A stretch of DNA of 64,000 nt, from assembly GCF_020615455.1 (NCBI RefSeq), contig NC_059217.1, positions 33,977,635 to 34,041,634 on the forward strand. Direction: 5' to 3'. The notes beneath the pieces were generated by a model, which was not told where the DNA came from, made no database searches, and worked only from the letters and a program-made list of their open reading frames with translations. The position numbers and the translations under genes were made by a program. The first letter of the stretch is position 1. Each line of letters starts with the position of its first letter. This document shows positions 32,390 through 43,538 of the stretch, piece after piece. Origin of the DNA: Coregonus clupeaformis. Taxonomy: Eukaryota > Chordata > Actinopteri > Salmoniformes > Salmonidae.

Positions 32390-34520
32390 AAAGAGCTGCA
32401 AAATGTTCTGAAAGAGCTGCAAAATCTGGACCCCTACAAATCAGCTGGGCTAGACAATCTGGACCCTTTCTTTCTAAAACTAGCCGCCGAAATTGTCGCA
32501 ACCCCTATTACTAGTCTGTTCAACCTCTCTTTCATAACGTCTGAGATCCCCAGAGATTGGAAAGCTGCTGCGGTCATCCCCCTCTTCAAAGGGGGTGACA
32601 CTCTAGATCCAAACTGCTACAGACCTATATCCATCCTGCCCTGCCTTTCGAAAGTATTTGAAAGCCAAGTTAACAAACAGATCACCGACCATTTCGAATA
32701 CCACCGTACCTTCTCCGCTATGCAATCCGGTTTCGAGCTGGTCATGGGTGCACTTCAGCCACGCTCAAGGTCCTAAACGATATTATAACCGCGATTGATA
32801 ATAGACAGTACTGTGCAGCAGTCTTCATCGACCTGGCCAAGGCTTTTGACTCTGTCAACCACCGCATTCTTATTGGCAGACTAAATAGCCTTGGTTTCTC
32901 AAATGACTGCCTCGCCTGGTTCACCAACTACTTCTCAGATAGAGTTCAGTGTGTCAAATCGGAGGGCCTGTTGTCTGGACCTATGGCAGTCTCTATGGGG
33001 GTGCCACAGGGTTCAATTCTTGGGCCGACACTTTTCTCCGTGTATATCAATGATGTCGCTCTTGCTGCTGGTGACTCTCAGATCCACCTCTACGCAGACG
33101 ACACCATTTTGTATACATCTGCCCCTTCATTGGACACTGTGTTAACAAACCTCCAAACGAGCTTCAATGCCATACAACACTCCTTCAGTAGCCTCCAACA
33201 CTAGTAAAACTAAATGCATGCTTTTCAATCGAACGCTGCTGGCACCCGCCCACCCGACTAGAATCACCACTCTCGACGGGTCTGACCTAGAGTATGTGGA
33301 CAACTACAAATACCTAGGTGTCTGGTTAGACTGTAAACTCTCCTTCCAGACTCACATAAAGAATCTCCAATCCAAAGTTAAATCTAGAATCGGCTTCCTA
33401 TTTCGCAACAAAGCCTCCTTCACTCATGCTGCCAAACATGCCCTCGTAAAACTGACTATCCTACCGATCCTTGACTTCGGCGATGTCATTTACAAAATAG
33501 CCTCCAACCCTCTACTCAGCAAATTGGATGTAGTCTATCACAGTGCCATCCGTTTTGTCTCCAAAGCCCCATACACTACCCACCACTGTGACCTGTACGC
33601 TCTTGTTGGCTGGTCCTCACTACATATTGGGGCGGGTAGTGTATGGGGCCGCCTGGGGCGGCAGGTAGCTTAGTGGGTAAGAGCGTTGTGCCAGTAACCG
33701 AAAGGTCGCTGGTTCTAATCCCCGAGCCGACTAGGTGAAAAATCTGTCGATGTGCCCTTGAGCAAGGCACTTAACCCTAATTGCTCCTGTAAGTCGCTCT
33801 GGATAAGAGCGTCTGCTAAATAAAAAAAATATAAAAAATATAAAATATATTCGTCGCCAAATCCACTGGCTCCAGGCCATCTATAAATCACTACTAGGCA
33901 AATCCCCGCCTTATCTTAGCTCATTGGTCACCATAGCAGCACCCACCCGTAGTCTGCGCTCCAGCAGGTATATCTCACTGGTCATTCCCAAAGCCAACAC
34001 CTCCTTTGGCCGCCATTCCTTCCAGTTCTCTGCTGCCAATGACTGGAAGGAATTGCAAAAATCTCTGAAGCTGGAGACTCTTATCTCCCTCACTAACTTT
34101 AAGCATCAGTTGTCAGAGCACCTTACCGATCACTGCACCTGTACACAGCCCATCTGAAATTAGCCCGCCCAACTACCTCATCCCTATATTGTTATTTATT
34201 TTGCTCATTTGTACCCCAGTATCTCTATTTGCACATAATCTCTTGCACATCTAGCATTCCAGTGTTAATACTATTGTAATTATTTTGCACTATAGCCTAT
34301 TTATTGCCTTACCTCCATAACTTGCTACATTTGCACACACTGTATATATATTTTCTGTTGTATTTTTGACTTTATGTTTTTTACCCCATATGTAACTCTG
34401 TGTTGTTTTTATCGCACTGCTTTGCTTTATCTTGGCCAGGTCGCAGTTGTAAATGAGAACTTGTTCTCAACTGGCTTACCTGGTTAAATAAAGGTGAAAT
34501 AAAATATAAATAAATAAATA
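32390..34520 (+). pseudogene. 5'-truncated LINE (L2/Rex1-like) with reverse-transcriptase ORF, broken by frameshifts and a SINE
   Basis: The reading frame, split by a frameshift near 32740, has AAAVIPLFKGGDTLDPNCYR, FIDLAKAFDSVNHRILIGRL (first catalytic Asp), VSMGVPQGSILGPTLFSVYI and HLYADDTILYTS (YADD active site), then a thumb/C-terminal part YKYLGVWLDCKLSFQTHI. A SINE interrupts it at 33653-33835. The ORF resumes with IHWLQAIYKSLLGKSPPYLS and stops at about 34157. The 3' region ends TACCTGGTTAAATAAAGG plus A-rich DNA. Such elements copy by target-primed reverse transcription. This copy is dead but keeps the catalytic motifs. It lies in the intron between exons G and H. Confidence 0.88.
33653..33840 (+). 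mobile_element. tRNA-derived SINE (HpaI/AvaIII-like) inserted in the LINE
   Basis: The head GGTAGCTTAGTGGGTAAGAG, box B GCTGGTTCTAATCC, the middle part AAAAATCTGTCGATGTGCCC and the tail GTAAGTCGCTCTGGATAAG are all present, followed by an A-rich end. The LINE coding sequence is interrupted at CTACATATT and resumes after ATATATTCG, suggesting a short target duplication. Confidence 0.85.
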
Positions 34521-34525
34521 TATGT

Positions 34526-34566
34526 ACACTACCGTTCAAAAGTTTGGGATCACTTAGAAATAAAAT
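34526..34566 (+). mobile_element. Solo Tc1-type terminal repeat
   Basis: ACTACCGTTCAAAAGTTTGG followed by GATCACTTAGAAAT is the terminal repeat of the Tc1 lineage seen at 3425-3468. No transposase follows. Confidence 0.65.
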
Positions 34567-35084
34567 AAAAATAAATGATTTATTCGAAAGTCTGAGCTGT
34601 GTGCTCTTTTAACAGAACACGAAGATAACCGTTAATTATATTATTCTGTTAAACAAAGGTTCTTCCTGATGTGACCGGTGTAGATTTCCTCTGCATTGTG
34701 TTTTGATCAGATGACCAGAGGATCTGGGTTGGTCTAATTAGGTTTTATTTTCTGATAATGTCAGGAAACACTTCCAGAAACAAATGCTGTGCTGCCTTTA
34801 TACGCCAACTCTGCAAAGTAAAAATGAACAATGAAAGGGGACATGAATAGCCATGCTAGCTAGCTCCATGATGACGTGTACAGAGAAAAGTACAGTAACT
34901 AGCTAGCAGTCAACAGATAAAAGTGAATAAATGACTGAAATGCATACATATCCCAATATCATGGTGGGAGACCTTTATCAAACACTGTCAGTGACCCTAT
35001 TCACTCATTATAAGTATTTTAACATATAGGATTGATTATGATTTTCATAATCTACCTCTTCCACATGGATACAGTAGACATGGA
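34567..35084. other. Intronic sequence, no feature recognised
   Basis: AT-rich unique-looking DNA. It contains TTCTGTTAAACAAAGGTTCT near 34645, which recurs three times at 35970-36085. Confidence 0.4.
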
Positions 35085-35850
35085 ATAGGTAAAGGGGGAC
35101 AGGGGATGTTTATGAGGTGGAATGCAGAAGGAGAGGTAAGGGGGGACAGGGGATGTTTATGAGGTGGAATGCAGAAGGAGAGGTAAGGGGGGACAGGGGA
35201 TGTTTATGAGGTGGAATGCAGAAGGAGAGGTAAGGGGGGACAGGGGATGTTTATGAGGTGGAATGCAGAAGGAGAGGTAAGGGGGGACAGGGGATGTTTA
35301 TGAGGGGGAATGCAGAAGGAGAGGTAAGGGGGGACAGGAGATGTTTATGAGGGGGAATGCAGAAGGAGAAGGAAGGAGGGACAGGAGATGTTTATGAGGG
35401 GGAATGCAGAAGGAGAGGTAAGGGGGGACAGGGGATGTTTATGAGGGGGAATGCAGAAGGAGAGGTAAGGGGGACAGGAGATGTTTATGAGGGGGAATGC
35501 AGAAGGAGAGGTAAGGGGGGGACAGGGGATGTTTATGAGGTGGAATGCAGAAGGAGAGGTAAGGGGGGACAGGGGATGTTTATGAGGGGGAATGCAGAAG
35601 GAGAGGTAAGGGGGGACAGGAGATGTTTATGAGGGGGAATGCAGAAGGAGAGGTAAGGGGGGACAGGGGATGTTTATGAGGGGGAATGCAGAAGGAGAGG
35701 TAAGGGGGGACAGGGGATGTTTATGAGGGGGAATGCAGAAGGAGAGGTAAGGGGGGACAGGGGATGTTTATGAGGGGGAATGCAGAAGGAGAGGTAAGGG
35801 GGGACAGGAGATGTTTATGAGGGGGAATGCAGAAGGAGAAGGAAGTGTGT
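35085..35850. repeat. 47-bp minisatellite, about 16 units
   Basis: The unit contains GGTAAGGGGGGACAGGGGAT then GTTTATGAGGGGGAATGCAG and AAGGAGA. GAGGTGG versus GAGGGGG and GGGGATG versus GGAGATG are the main variants. It is purine-rich on the plus strand. Confidence 0.95.
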
Positions 35851-35959
35851 GACATTTAAAAGGGCACTGACAACAACAAAAGGAATATATACTAATATCA
35901 GGCATGGGAACTATACAATTTTTTTGTTGCAATTATACAACATGAAATTCAACACTTGT

Positions 35960-36090
35960 TACACTGAGGAAGATGACCGTGTTCTGTTAAACAAAGGTTC
36001 TACCTGAGGAAGATGACCGTGTTCTGTTAAACAAAGGTTCTACCTGAGGAAGATGACCGTGTTCTGTTAAACAAAGGTTCTACCTGAGGA
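35960..36090. repeat. 40-bp tandem repeat, 3 units
   Basis: Three copies of CTGAGGAAGATGACCGTG followed by TTCTGTTAAACAAAGGTTCT. A single related copy lies near 34607-34665, so the array probably arose from that local sequence. Confidence 0.85.
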
Positions 36091-37225
36091 ACCTCAGGCC
36101 GTTTCTGTAGTCTCAGGCCGTTTCTGTAGTCTCAGGCCGTTTCTGTAGTCTCAGGCTGTAGTCTCAGGCCGTTTCTGTAGTCTCAGGCTGTAGTCTCAGG
36201 CCGTTTCTGTAGTCTCAGGCCGTTTCTGTAGTCTCAGGCCGTTTCTGTAGTCTCAGGCCGTTTCTGTAGTCTCAGGCCGTTTCTGTAGTCTCAGGCCGTT
36301 TCTGTAGTCTCAGGCCGTTTCTGTAGTCTCAGGCCGTTTCTGTAGTCTCAGGCTGTAGTCTCAGGCCGTTTCTGTAGTCTCAGGCTGTAGTCTCAGGCCG
36401 TTTCTGTAGTCTCAGGCAGTTTCTGTAGTCTCAGGCCGCTTCTGTAGTCTCAGGCCGTTTCTGTAGTCTCAGGCTGTAGTCTCAGGCCGTTTCTGTAGTC
36501 TCAGGCTGTAGTCTCAGGCCGTTTCTGTAGTCTCAGGCAGTTTCTGTAGTCTCAGGCCGCTTCTGTAGTCTCAGGCCGTTTCTGTAGTCTCAGGCTGTAG
36601 TCTCAGGCCGTTTCTGTAGTCTCAGGCCGTTTCTGTAGTCTCAGGCCGTTTCTGTAGTCTCAGGCAGTTTCTGTAGTCTCAGGCCGTTTCTGTAGTCTCA
36701 GGCCGTTTCTGTAGTCTCAGGCCATTTCTGTAGTCTCAGGCCATTTCTGTAGTCTCAGGCCGTTTCTGTAGTCTCAGGCCGTTTCTGTAGTCTCAGGCCG
36801 TTTCTGTAGTCTCAGGCCGTTTCTGTAGTCTCAGGCCGTTTCTGTAGTCTCAGGCCATTTCTGTAGTCTCAGGCCGTTTCTGTAGTCTCAGGCCGTTTCT
36901 GTAGTCTCAGGCCGTTTCTGTAGTCTCAGGCCGTTTCTGTAGTCTCAGGCCGTTTCTGTAGTCTCAGGCCGTTTCTGTAGTCTCAGGCCGTTTCTGTAGT
37001 CTCAGGCCATTTCTGTAGTCTCAGGCCGTTTCTGTAGTCTCAGGCCGTTTCTGTAGTCTCAGGCCGTTTCTGTAGTCTCAGGCCGTTTCTGTAGTCTCAG
37101 GCCGTTTCTGTAGTCTCAGGCCGTTTCTGTAGTCTCAGGCCGTTTCTGTAGTCTCAGGCCGCTTCTGTAGTCTCAGGCCGTTTCTGTAGTCTCAGGCTGT
37201 AGTCTCAGGCCGTTTCTGTAGTCTT
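36091..37225. repeat. 19-bp minisatellite, about 60 units
   Basis: The unit is GTCTCAGGCCGTTTCTGTA, with shortened 13-bp units GTCTCAGGCTGTA interspersed. It ends about 145 bp before exon H. Confidence 0.95.
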
Positions 37226-37369
37226 TGGGAGTGTTGGGTAGCCACAATGGAGTTTGTGTACATTTCAGAAGGAATTTGTAGAGAAATGCTGTCTTCTTGA
37301 TCAACATTTACATAAGCCTCTGAAGATGAACAATCTAACCTGAGTCTAACCTGTTCTCTCCACCAATAG

Positions 37370-37478
37370 GAATGGCACAGCTGTCTGCGTCTACTCCATG
37401 GAAGAGATCGACAGGATATTCCAGAACTCTCCCTTCAAGGGATACAATAACGACATCCCCAACCCAAGACCTGGAACA
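37370..37478 (+). CDS. sema7a: sema7a exon H (end of Sema domain core)
   Basis: The acceptor is CTCCACCAATAG and the donor ACA/GTAAGG. One base completes the split tryptophan, then 36 codons: NGTAVCVYSMEEIDRIF, then NSPFKGYNNDIPNPRPGT. Human has YSAVCVYSLGDIDKVF and YHSSLPNPRPG. A sequon (NGT) is present. The exon ends on a whole codon, which sets the frame for exon I. Confidence 0.95.
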
Positions 37479-37749
37479 GTAAGGAATCCTGCCTGTTTTC
37501 CTCATCTATTCTGCAGCTACATGTAAATCTCTACTGTTCATATCGAGAGACTCACGTTAAGAAAAGGAGTCTGTTGCCTTCTTATTCTGAGCTAGAGAAT
37601 CAGACATATTTCAGCCGGCCTCATGTGGACCATGAATAACAAGTGACTGAAAAACAAAGGAAAGTTTGAGGCACATAGGACCGGACTCATTATTCACGTG
37701 CATTATAGGAACATCAGTATTCCCAGAGACAAAGGGAAACCTGGCCTGC

Positions 37750-38072
37750 TTCCCAAATGGCACCCTGTTCCCTATATTGGGCACTACTTTTGTCCAAAGC
37801 CATGGTCTAAAGTAGTGCACTACATAGGGAATAGGGTGCCATTTGGCTATGGGCTCTGGTCTAAAGCAGTGCACTAGATAGGGAATAGGGTGCCATTTGG
37901 CTATGGGCTCTGGTCTAAAGTAGTGCACTAGATAGGGAATAGGGTGCCATTTGGCTATGGGCTCTGGTCTAAAGTAGTGCACTAGATAGGGAATAGGGTG
38001 CCATTTGGCTATGGGCTCTGGTCTAAAGTAGTGCACTAGATAGGGAATAGGGTGCCATTTGGGACACATCCT
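37750..38072. mobile_element. Fold-back MITE with an expanded arm
   Basis: The left end CCCAAATGGCACCCTGTTCC is the complement of the right end AATAGGGTGCCATTTGGG. The right arm, with TAGTGCACTAGATAGGG, is repeated about five times at 54 bp. It is the same family and the same mode of expansion as at 15822. Confidence 0.8.
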
Positions 38073-38164
38073 AAAGATGGGCCCTCCCTGGCCTGGCCTG
38101 TACAGCTGACTAAAGCATGGAAACACGGGCCTTTACAGCTCAGAGTTCAGATCACACGTCTTTC

Positions 38165-38297
38165 TATAGCTGTGGCTGTGGCTGGGGCTGTGGCTGGGGC
38201 TGTGGCTGTGGCTGGGGCTGGGGCTGTGGCTGGGGCTGTGGCTGGGGCTGTGGCTGGGGCTGTGGCTGGGGCTGTGGCTGGGGCTGTGGCTGTGCAG
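38165..38297. repeat. GGCTGTGGCTGG simple repeat
   Basis: Alternating GGCTGT and GGCTGG hexamers, about 130 bp. All frames are open but carry only two- or three-residue motifs. Confidence 0.93.
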
Positions 38298-38399
38298 TCA
38301 TGACACATAACATCCACTGCTGTGTGACTCATAGTTGCCTGTCTGGGCTGTATCTATGACCACAGCATTAAAGCAGCAGATACATTTAGCTAACAGAAA

Positions 38400-39176
38400 G
38401 CGTCCCTCGGTGTTGTAACATCTATCACTACTGAGACCCTGCAGGTTTGACGCGTCCCTCGGTGTTGTAACATCTACCACTACTGAGACCCTGCAGGTTT
38501 GACGTGTCCCTCGGTGTTGTAACATCTACCACTACTGAGACCCTGCAGGTTTGACGTGTCCCTCGGTGTTGTAACATCTACCACTACTGAGACCCTGCAG
38601 GTTTGACCCGTCCCTCGGTGTTGTAACATCTACCACTACTGAGACCCTGCAGGTTTGACGTGTCCCTCGGTGTTGTAACATCTACCACTACTGAGACCCT
38701 GCAGGTTTGACGTGTCCCTCGGTGTTGTAACATCTACCACTACTGAGACCCTGCAGGTTTGACGTGTCCCTCGGTGTTGTAACATCTACCACTACTGAGA
38801 CCCTGCAGGTTTGACGTGTCCCTCGGTGTTGTAACATCTACCACTACTGAGACCCTGCAGGTTTGACGTGTCCCTCGGTGTTGTAACATCTACCACTACT
38901 GAGACCCTGCAGGTTTGACGTGTCCCTCGGTGTTGTAACATCTACCACTACTGAGACCCTGCAGGTTTGACGTGTCCCTCGGTGTTGTAACATCTACCAC
39001 TACTGAGACCCTGCAGGTTTGACGTGTCCCTCGGTGTTGTAACATCTACCACTACTGAGACCCTGCAGGTTTGACGTGTCCCTCGGTGTTGTAACATCTA
39101 CCACTACTGAGACCCTGCAGGTTTGACGTGTCCCTCGGTGTTGTAACATCTACCACTACTGAGACCCTGCAGGTTT
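38400..39176. repeat. 52-bp minisatellite, about 15 units
   Basis: The unit contains GACGTGTCCCTCGGTGTTGT, AACATCTACCACTACTGAGA and CCCTGCAGGTTT. The units are almost identical to one another, which indicates recent expansion or strong homogenisation. Confidence 0.96.
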
Positions 39177-39252
39177 TTGGGTGTAGTCGGGTTTCTGTTA
39201 GTGTCACACCCTGGCTCTGGGGACTCTATATTTTGAGCCAGGGTGTGTATAA

Positions 39253-39845
39253 TAAAAGAAGTATGTTCGTTCATCACGCTGCGCCTTGGTCTACTCCCTT
39301 TGACGATCGTGACAGTTAGGTGGTTTATTGTCTGAACAACTTCCTCAATCTGTTTTTCCTCTGCCCTCCACCCTGACCCTACCTTCGTCATTCTCTTCCT
39401 TTATGAGACGTTCTATTGTTTTGTCTACGTTGGTATTGTGACTAAGACATTTTTTTATAGGCTATAACAACTGAGAAGGACTTGTATTGTTTTACCTCCT
39501 GACTAAGGCCACTGTGCTTCCAGACTCCCTTTACCACTGCTCCCGAGTGGCGCAGTGGTCTAAGGCACTGCATCACAGTGCTAGCTGTGCCACTAGAGAT
39601 CCTGGTTCGAATCCAGGCTCTGTCGTAGCCGGCCGTGACCGGGAGACCCATGGGGCGGCGCACAGTTGGCCCAGCGTCGTCCAGGGTAGGGGAGGGAATG
39701 GCCGGCAGGGATGTAGCTCAGTTGGTAGAGCATGGCGTTTGCAACGCCAGTGTTGTGGGTTCGTTTCCCACGGGGGGCCAGTATGAAAAATAAAATAAAA
39801 AGATAATGTAAGTCGCTCTGGATAAGAGCGTCTGCTAAATGATAC
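39253..39845 (+). repeat. Left arm of a large inverted repeat, containing a dimeric SINE
   Basis: This arm is the near-exact reverse complement of about 40045-40672. It has unique-type sequence (GAAGTATGTTCGTTCATCAC, GACGATCGTGACAGTTAGG, ACCTCCTGACTAAGGCCACT) and then a dimeric Leu/Ala SINE at 39540-39845 with box B GGTTCGAATCC and the tail GTAAGTCGCTCTGGATAAG. Because sequence on the head side of the SINE is also duplicated, this is a segmental inverted duplication and not two independent SINE insertions. The sequence near the outer end resembles a gypsy-type LTR, but I cannot confirm that. Confidence 0.8.
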
Positions 39846-39917
39846 CAGGCTGCACGTTGACTGGAAGGAAGGAAGTGACTGTTCTTCTTGTATACCGCCA
39901 TAAGACATATTTATATA

Positions 39918-42291
39918 CATTTGAAGTAGGAAGTTTACATACACCTTAGCCAAATACATTTAAACTCAGTTTTTCACAATTCCTGACATTTAATCAAGGT
40001 AAAAATTCCCTGTCTTAGGTCAGTTAGGATTACATTACATTACATTAACGTCATTTAGCAGACGCTCTTATCCAGAGCGACTTACAGTTAGTGCATACAT
40101 TATTCTTTTTTTATTTATTTTCATACTGGCCCCCCGTGGGAAACGAACCCACAACCCTGGCGTTGCAAACGCCATACTCTACCAACTGAGCTACCTCCCT
40201 GCCGGCCATTCCCTCCCCTACCCTGGACAACGCTGGGCCAATTGTGCGCCGCCCCATTGATCTCCCGGTTGCGGCCGGCTACAGCAGAGCCTGGATACGA
40301 ACCAGAATCTCTAGTGGCACAGCTAGCACTGCGATGCAGTGCCTTAGACCACTGCGCCACTCGGGAGCAGTGGTAAAGGGAGTCTGGAAGCACAGTGGCC
40401 TTAGTCAGGAGGTAAAACAATACAAGTCCTTCTCAGACAGTTGTTATAGCCTATAAAAAAATGTCTTAGTCACAATACCAACGTAGACAAAACAATAGAA
40501 CGTCTCATAAAGGAAGAGAATGACGAAGGTAGGGTCAGGGTGGAGGGCAGAGGAAAAACAAATTGAGGAAGTTGTTCAGACAATAAACCACCTAACTGTC
40601 ACGATCGTCAAAGGGAGTAGACCAAGGCGCAGCGTGATGAACGAACATACTTCTTTTATTTAATGAATGCACGAACAACAAAACAACAAACGATAACGTG
40701 ACGTCCTATGTTAAACACAACAAACACGGAACACACCGAAAGGAACAAGATGCCTTAGACCTCGGGAGGTTACCACTTTAAGAATGTGAAATGTCCGAAT
40801 AAAAGTAGAGAGAATGATTTATTTCAGCTTTTATTTCTTTCATCACATTCCCAGTGGGTCAGAAGTTTACATACACTCAATTAGTATTTGGTAGCATTGC
40901 CGTAAAATAGTTTAACTTGGGTCAAACATTTCGGGTAGCCTTCCACAAGCTTCCCACAATAAGTTGGGTGAATTTTGGCCCATTCCTCTTGACAGAGCTG
41001 GTGTAACTGAGTCAGGTTTGTAGGCCTCCTTGCTCGCACACGCTTTTTCAGTTCTGCTCACACATTTTCTATAGGATTGAGGTCAGGGCTTTGTGATGGG
41101 CACTCCAATACCTTGACTTTGTTGTCCTTAAGCCATTTTGCCACAACTTTGGAAGTATGCTTGGGGTCATTGTCCATTTGGAAGACCCATTTGCGACCAA
41201 GCTTTAACTTTCTGACTGATGTCTTGAGATGTTGCTTCAATATATCCACATAATTTTCCTTCCTCATGATGCCATCTATTTTGTGATGTGCACCAGTCCC
41301 TCCTGCAGCAAAGCACCCCCACAGCATGATGCTGCCACCCCCGTGCTTCACGGTTGGGATGGTGTTCTTTGGCTTGCAAGCCCCCCCTTTTTCCTCCAAA
41401 CATAACGATGGTCATTATGGACAAACAGTTCTATTTTTGTTTCATCAGACCAGAGGACATTTCTCCAAAAAGTATGATCTTTGTCCCCATGTGCAGTTGC
41501 AAACCATAGTCTGGCTTTTTTATGGCGGTTTTGGAGTAGTGGCTTCTTCCTTGCTGAGCGGCCTTTCTGGTTATGTCGATATAGGACTCGTTTTACTGGG
41601 GATATAGATACTTTTGTACTTGTTTCCTCCAATATCTTCACAAGGTCCTTTGCTGTTGTTCTGGGATTGATTTGCACTTTTCGCACCAAAGTACGTTCAT
41701 CTCTAGGAGACAGAAAGCGTCTCCTTCCTGAGCGGTATGACGGCTGCGTGGTCCCATGGTGTTTATACTTGCGTACTATTGTTTGTACAGATGAAAAGTG
41801 GTACCTTCAGGTATTTGGAAATTGCTCCCAAGGATGAACCAGACTTGTGGAGGTCTACAATTTTTTTTCTGAGGTCTTGGCTGATTTATTTTGATTTTCC
41901 CATGATGTCAAGCAAAGAGGCACTGAGTTTGAAGGTAGGCCTTGAAATACATCCATAGGTACACCTCCAAGTGACACAAATTATGTCAATTAGCCTATCA
42001 GAAGCTTCTAAAGCCATGACGTCATTTTCTGGGCTTTTCCAAGCTGTTTAAAGGCACAGTCAACTTAGTGTATGTAAACTTCTGACCCACTGGAATTGTG
42101 ATACAGTGAATTATAAGTGAAATAATCTGTCTGTAAACAATTGTTGGAAAAATTACTTGTGTCATGCACAAATTAGATGTCCTAACCAACTTGCCAAAAC
42201 TATAGTTTGTTAACAAGACATTTGTGGAGTGATTGAAAAACGAGTTTGAATGACTCCAACCTAAGTGTATGTAAACTTCCGACTTCAACTG
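39918..42291 (-). mobile_element. Sleeping Beauty-type Tc1 element with nearly complete transposase
   Basis: TA flanks both ends (39916-39917 and 42292-42293). Each end has the paired outer and inner direct repeats (IR/DR) of this lineage: outer AGGAAGTTTACATACACC at about 39928 and inner GTCAGAAGTTTACATACACT at about 40858, with the mirror pair near 42068 and 42265. On the minus strand the transposase has VQINPRTTAKDLVKILEE, VLWSDETKIELFVHNDHRYV (first Asp), MDNDPKHTSKVVAKWLKDNK (second Asp) and PSQSPDLNPIEN (Glu). I see a frameshift in a C/T run near 41385-41395 and a stop right after PIENV. A 741-bp insertion (about 40031-40771) splits one terminal repeat. DDE transposases of this family perform TA-targeted cut-and-paste. 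This copy is inactive as it stands. Confidence 0.9.
40031..40771 (-). mobile_element. Insertion in the Sleeping Beauty-type end; right arm of the inverted repeat
   Basis: The transposon sequence is interrupted after GGTCAGTTAGGAT and resumes at ACCACTTTAAGAATG. Inside, a minus-strand dimeric SINE (40043-40372) is followed by the sequence mirrored in the left arm (CGATCGTCAAAGGGAGTAGA and on). Beyond about 40672 is a further A-rich stretch (ACAACAAACGATAACGTGAC) that is not in the left arm. Confidence 0.75.
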
Positions 42292-42293
42292 TA

Positions 42294-42713
42294 GGTGGTT
42301 TGACATATAGGAGTGTTAACATTTATACACGTGTTTTCAGAAACATTAAGTGACTTATAGGAGTCTAAACAAAAGCAGGTTTTATGCCCATATTTGGACT
42401 AAGAAACTTCCTGTGACCTTCTGAGAAACGTAAACACCAACTCCACACACCGATAGTAAAATGTACTGGAAGATTTATGTTAGCAGCCAATTTCTCGTTA
42501 ATCTCTCGTGGACATACTACATAACATGCATCTGATCTAACTATGCAATATTTAGTTCTGGGATAAATGAGATTAATGTCTCATTAACCATATTATTTGC
42601 TGCGAAATTCAGATTTTATTAACTTATTTGGCAAAGGCTTCCATCGAATGGGGTGCTTATATGGGTAAAGTTACATTCCAAAAAGGAAAATGTTATGGCA
42701 TCAACAACAACAA
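42294..42713. other. Intronic sequence upstream of the exon I array
   Basis: AT-rich, no element recognised. It leads directly into the splice-acceptor array. Confidence 0.4.
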
Positions 42714-43538
42714 GCCTGTCTTATCTCCTCAGTGTGTCCCTAACAGTAAAGACCTGTTCTCCTGTCTTATCTCCTCAGTGTGTCCCTAACAGTAAAGACC
42801 TGTTCTCCTGTCTTATCTCCTCAGTTTGTCCCTAACAGTAAAGACATGTTCTCCTGTCTTATCTCCTCAGTGTGTCCCTAACAGTAAAGACCTGTTCTCC
42901 TGTCTTATCTCCTCAGTGTGTCTCTAACAGTAAAGACCTGTTCTCCTGTCTTATCTCCTCAGTGTGTCCCTAACAGTAAAGACCTGTTCTCCTGTCTTAT
43001 CTCCTCAGTGTGTCCCTAACAGTAAAGACCTGTTCTCCTGTCTTATCTCCTCAGTGTGTCCCTAACAGTAAAGACCTGTTCTCCTGTCTTATCTCCTCAG
43101 TGTGTCCCTAACAGTAAAGACCTGTTCTCCTGTCTTATCTCCTCAGTGTGTCCCTAACAGTAAAGACCTGTTCTCCTGTCTTATCTCCTCAGTGTGTCCC
43201 TAACAGTAAAGACCTGTTCTCCTGTCTTATCTCCTCAGTGTGTCCCTAACAGTAAAGACCTGTTCTCCTGTCTTATCTCCTCAGTGTGTCCCTAACAGTA
43301 AAGACCTGTTCTCCTGTCTTATCTCCTCAGTGTGTCCCTAACAGTAAAGACCTGTTCTCCTGTCTTATCTCCTCAGTGTGTCCCTAACAGTAAAGACCTG
43401 TTCTCCTGTCTTATCTCCTCAGTGTGTCCCTAACAGTAAAGACCTGTTCTCCTGTCTTATCTCCTCAGTGTGTCCCTAACAGTAAAGACCTGTTCTCCTG
43501 TCTTATCTCCTCAGTGTGTCCCTAACAGTAAAGACCTG
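42714..43538 (+). repeat. 46-bp minisatellite made of the exon I splice acceptor (17 extra copies)
   Basis: Each unit contains CTGTTCTCCTGTCTTATCTC then CTCAG, followed by TGTGTCCCTAACAGTAAAGA. This is the exact end of the intron plus the first 24 bases of exon I. The first copied acceptor AG is at 42731-42732 and the real one at 43513-43514. The 782-bp difference is exactly 17 x 46, so no unit has an indel. Only a few substitutions are seen (for example near 42825, 42846 and 42921). Each unit also has CTAAC, a good branch-point match, about 35 bases before the next AG. Every unit is thus a complete 3' splice-site module. Confidence 0.97.
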
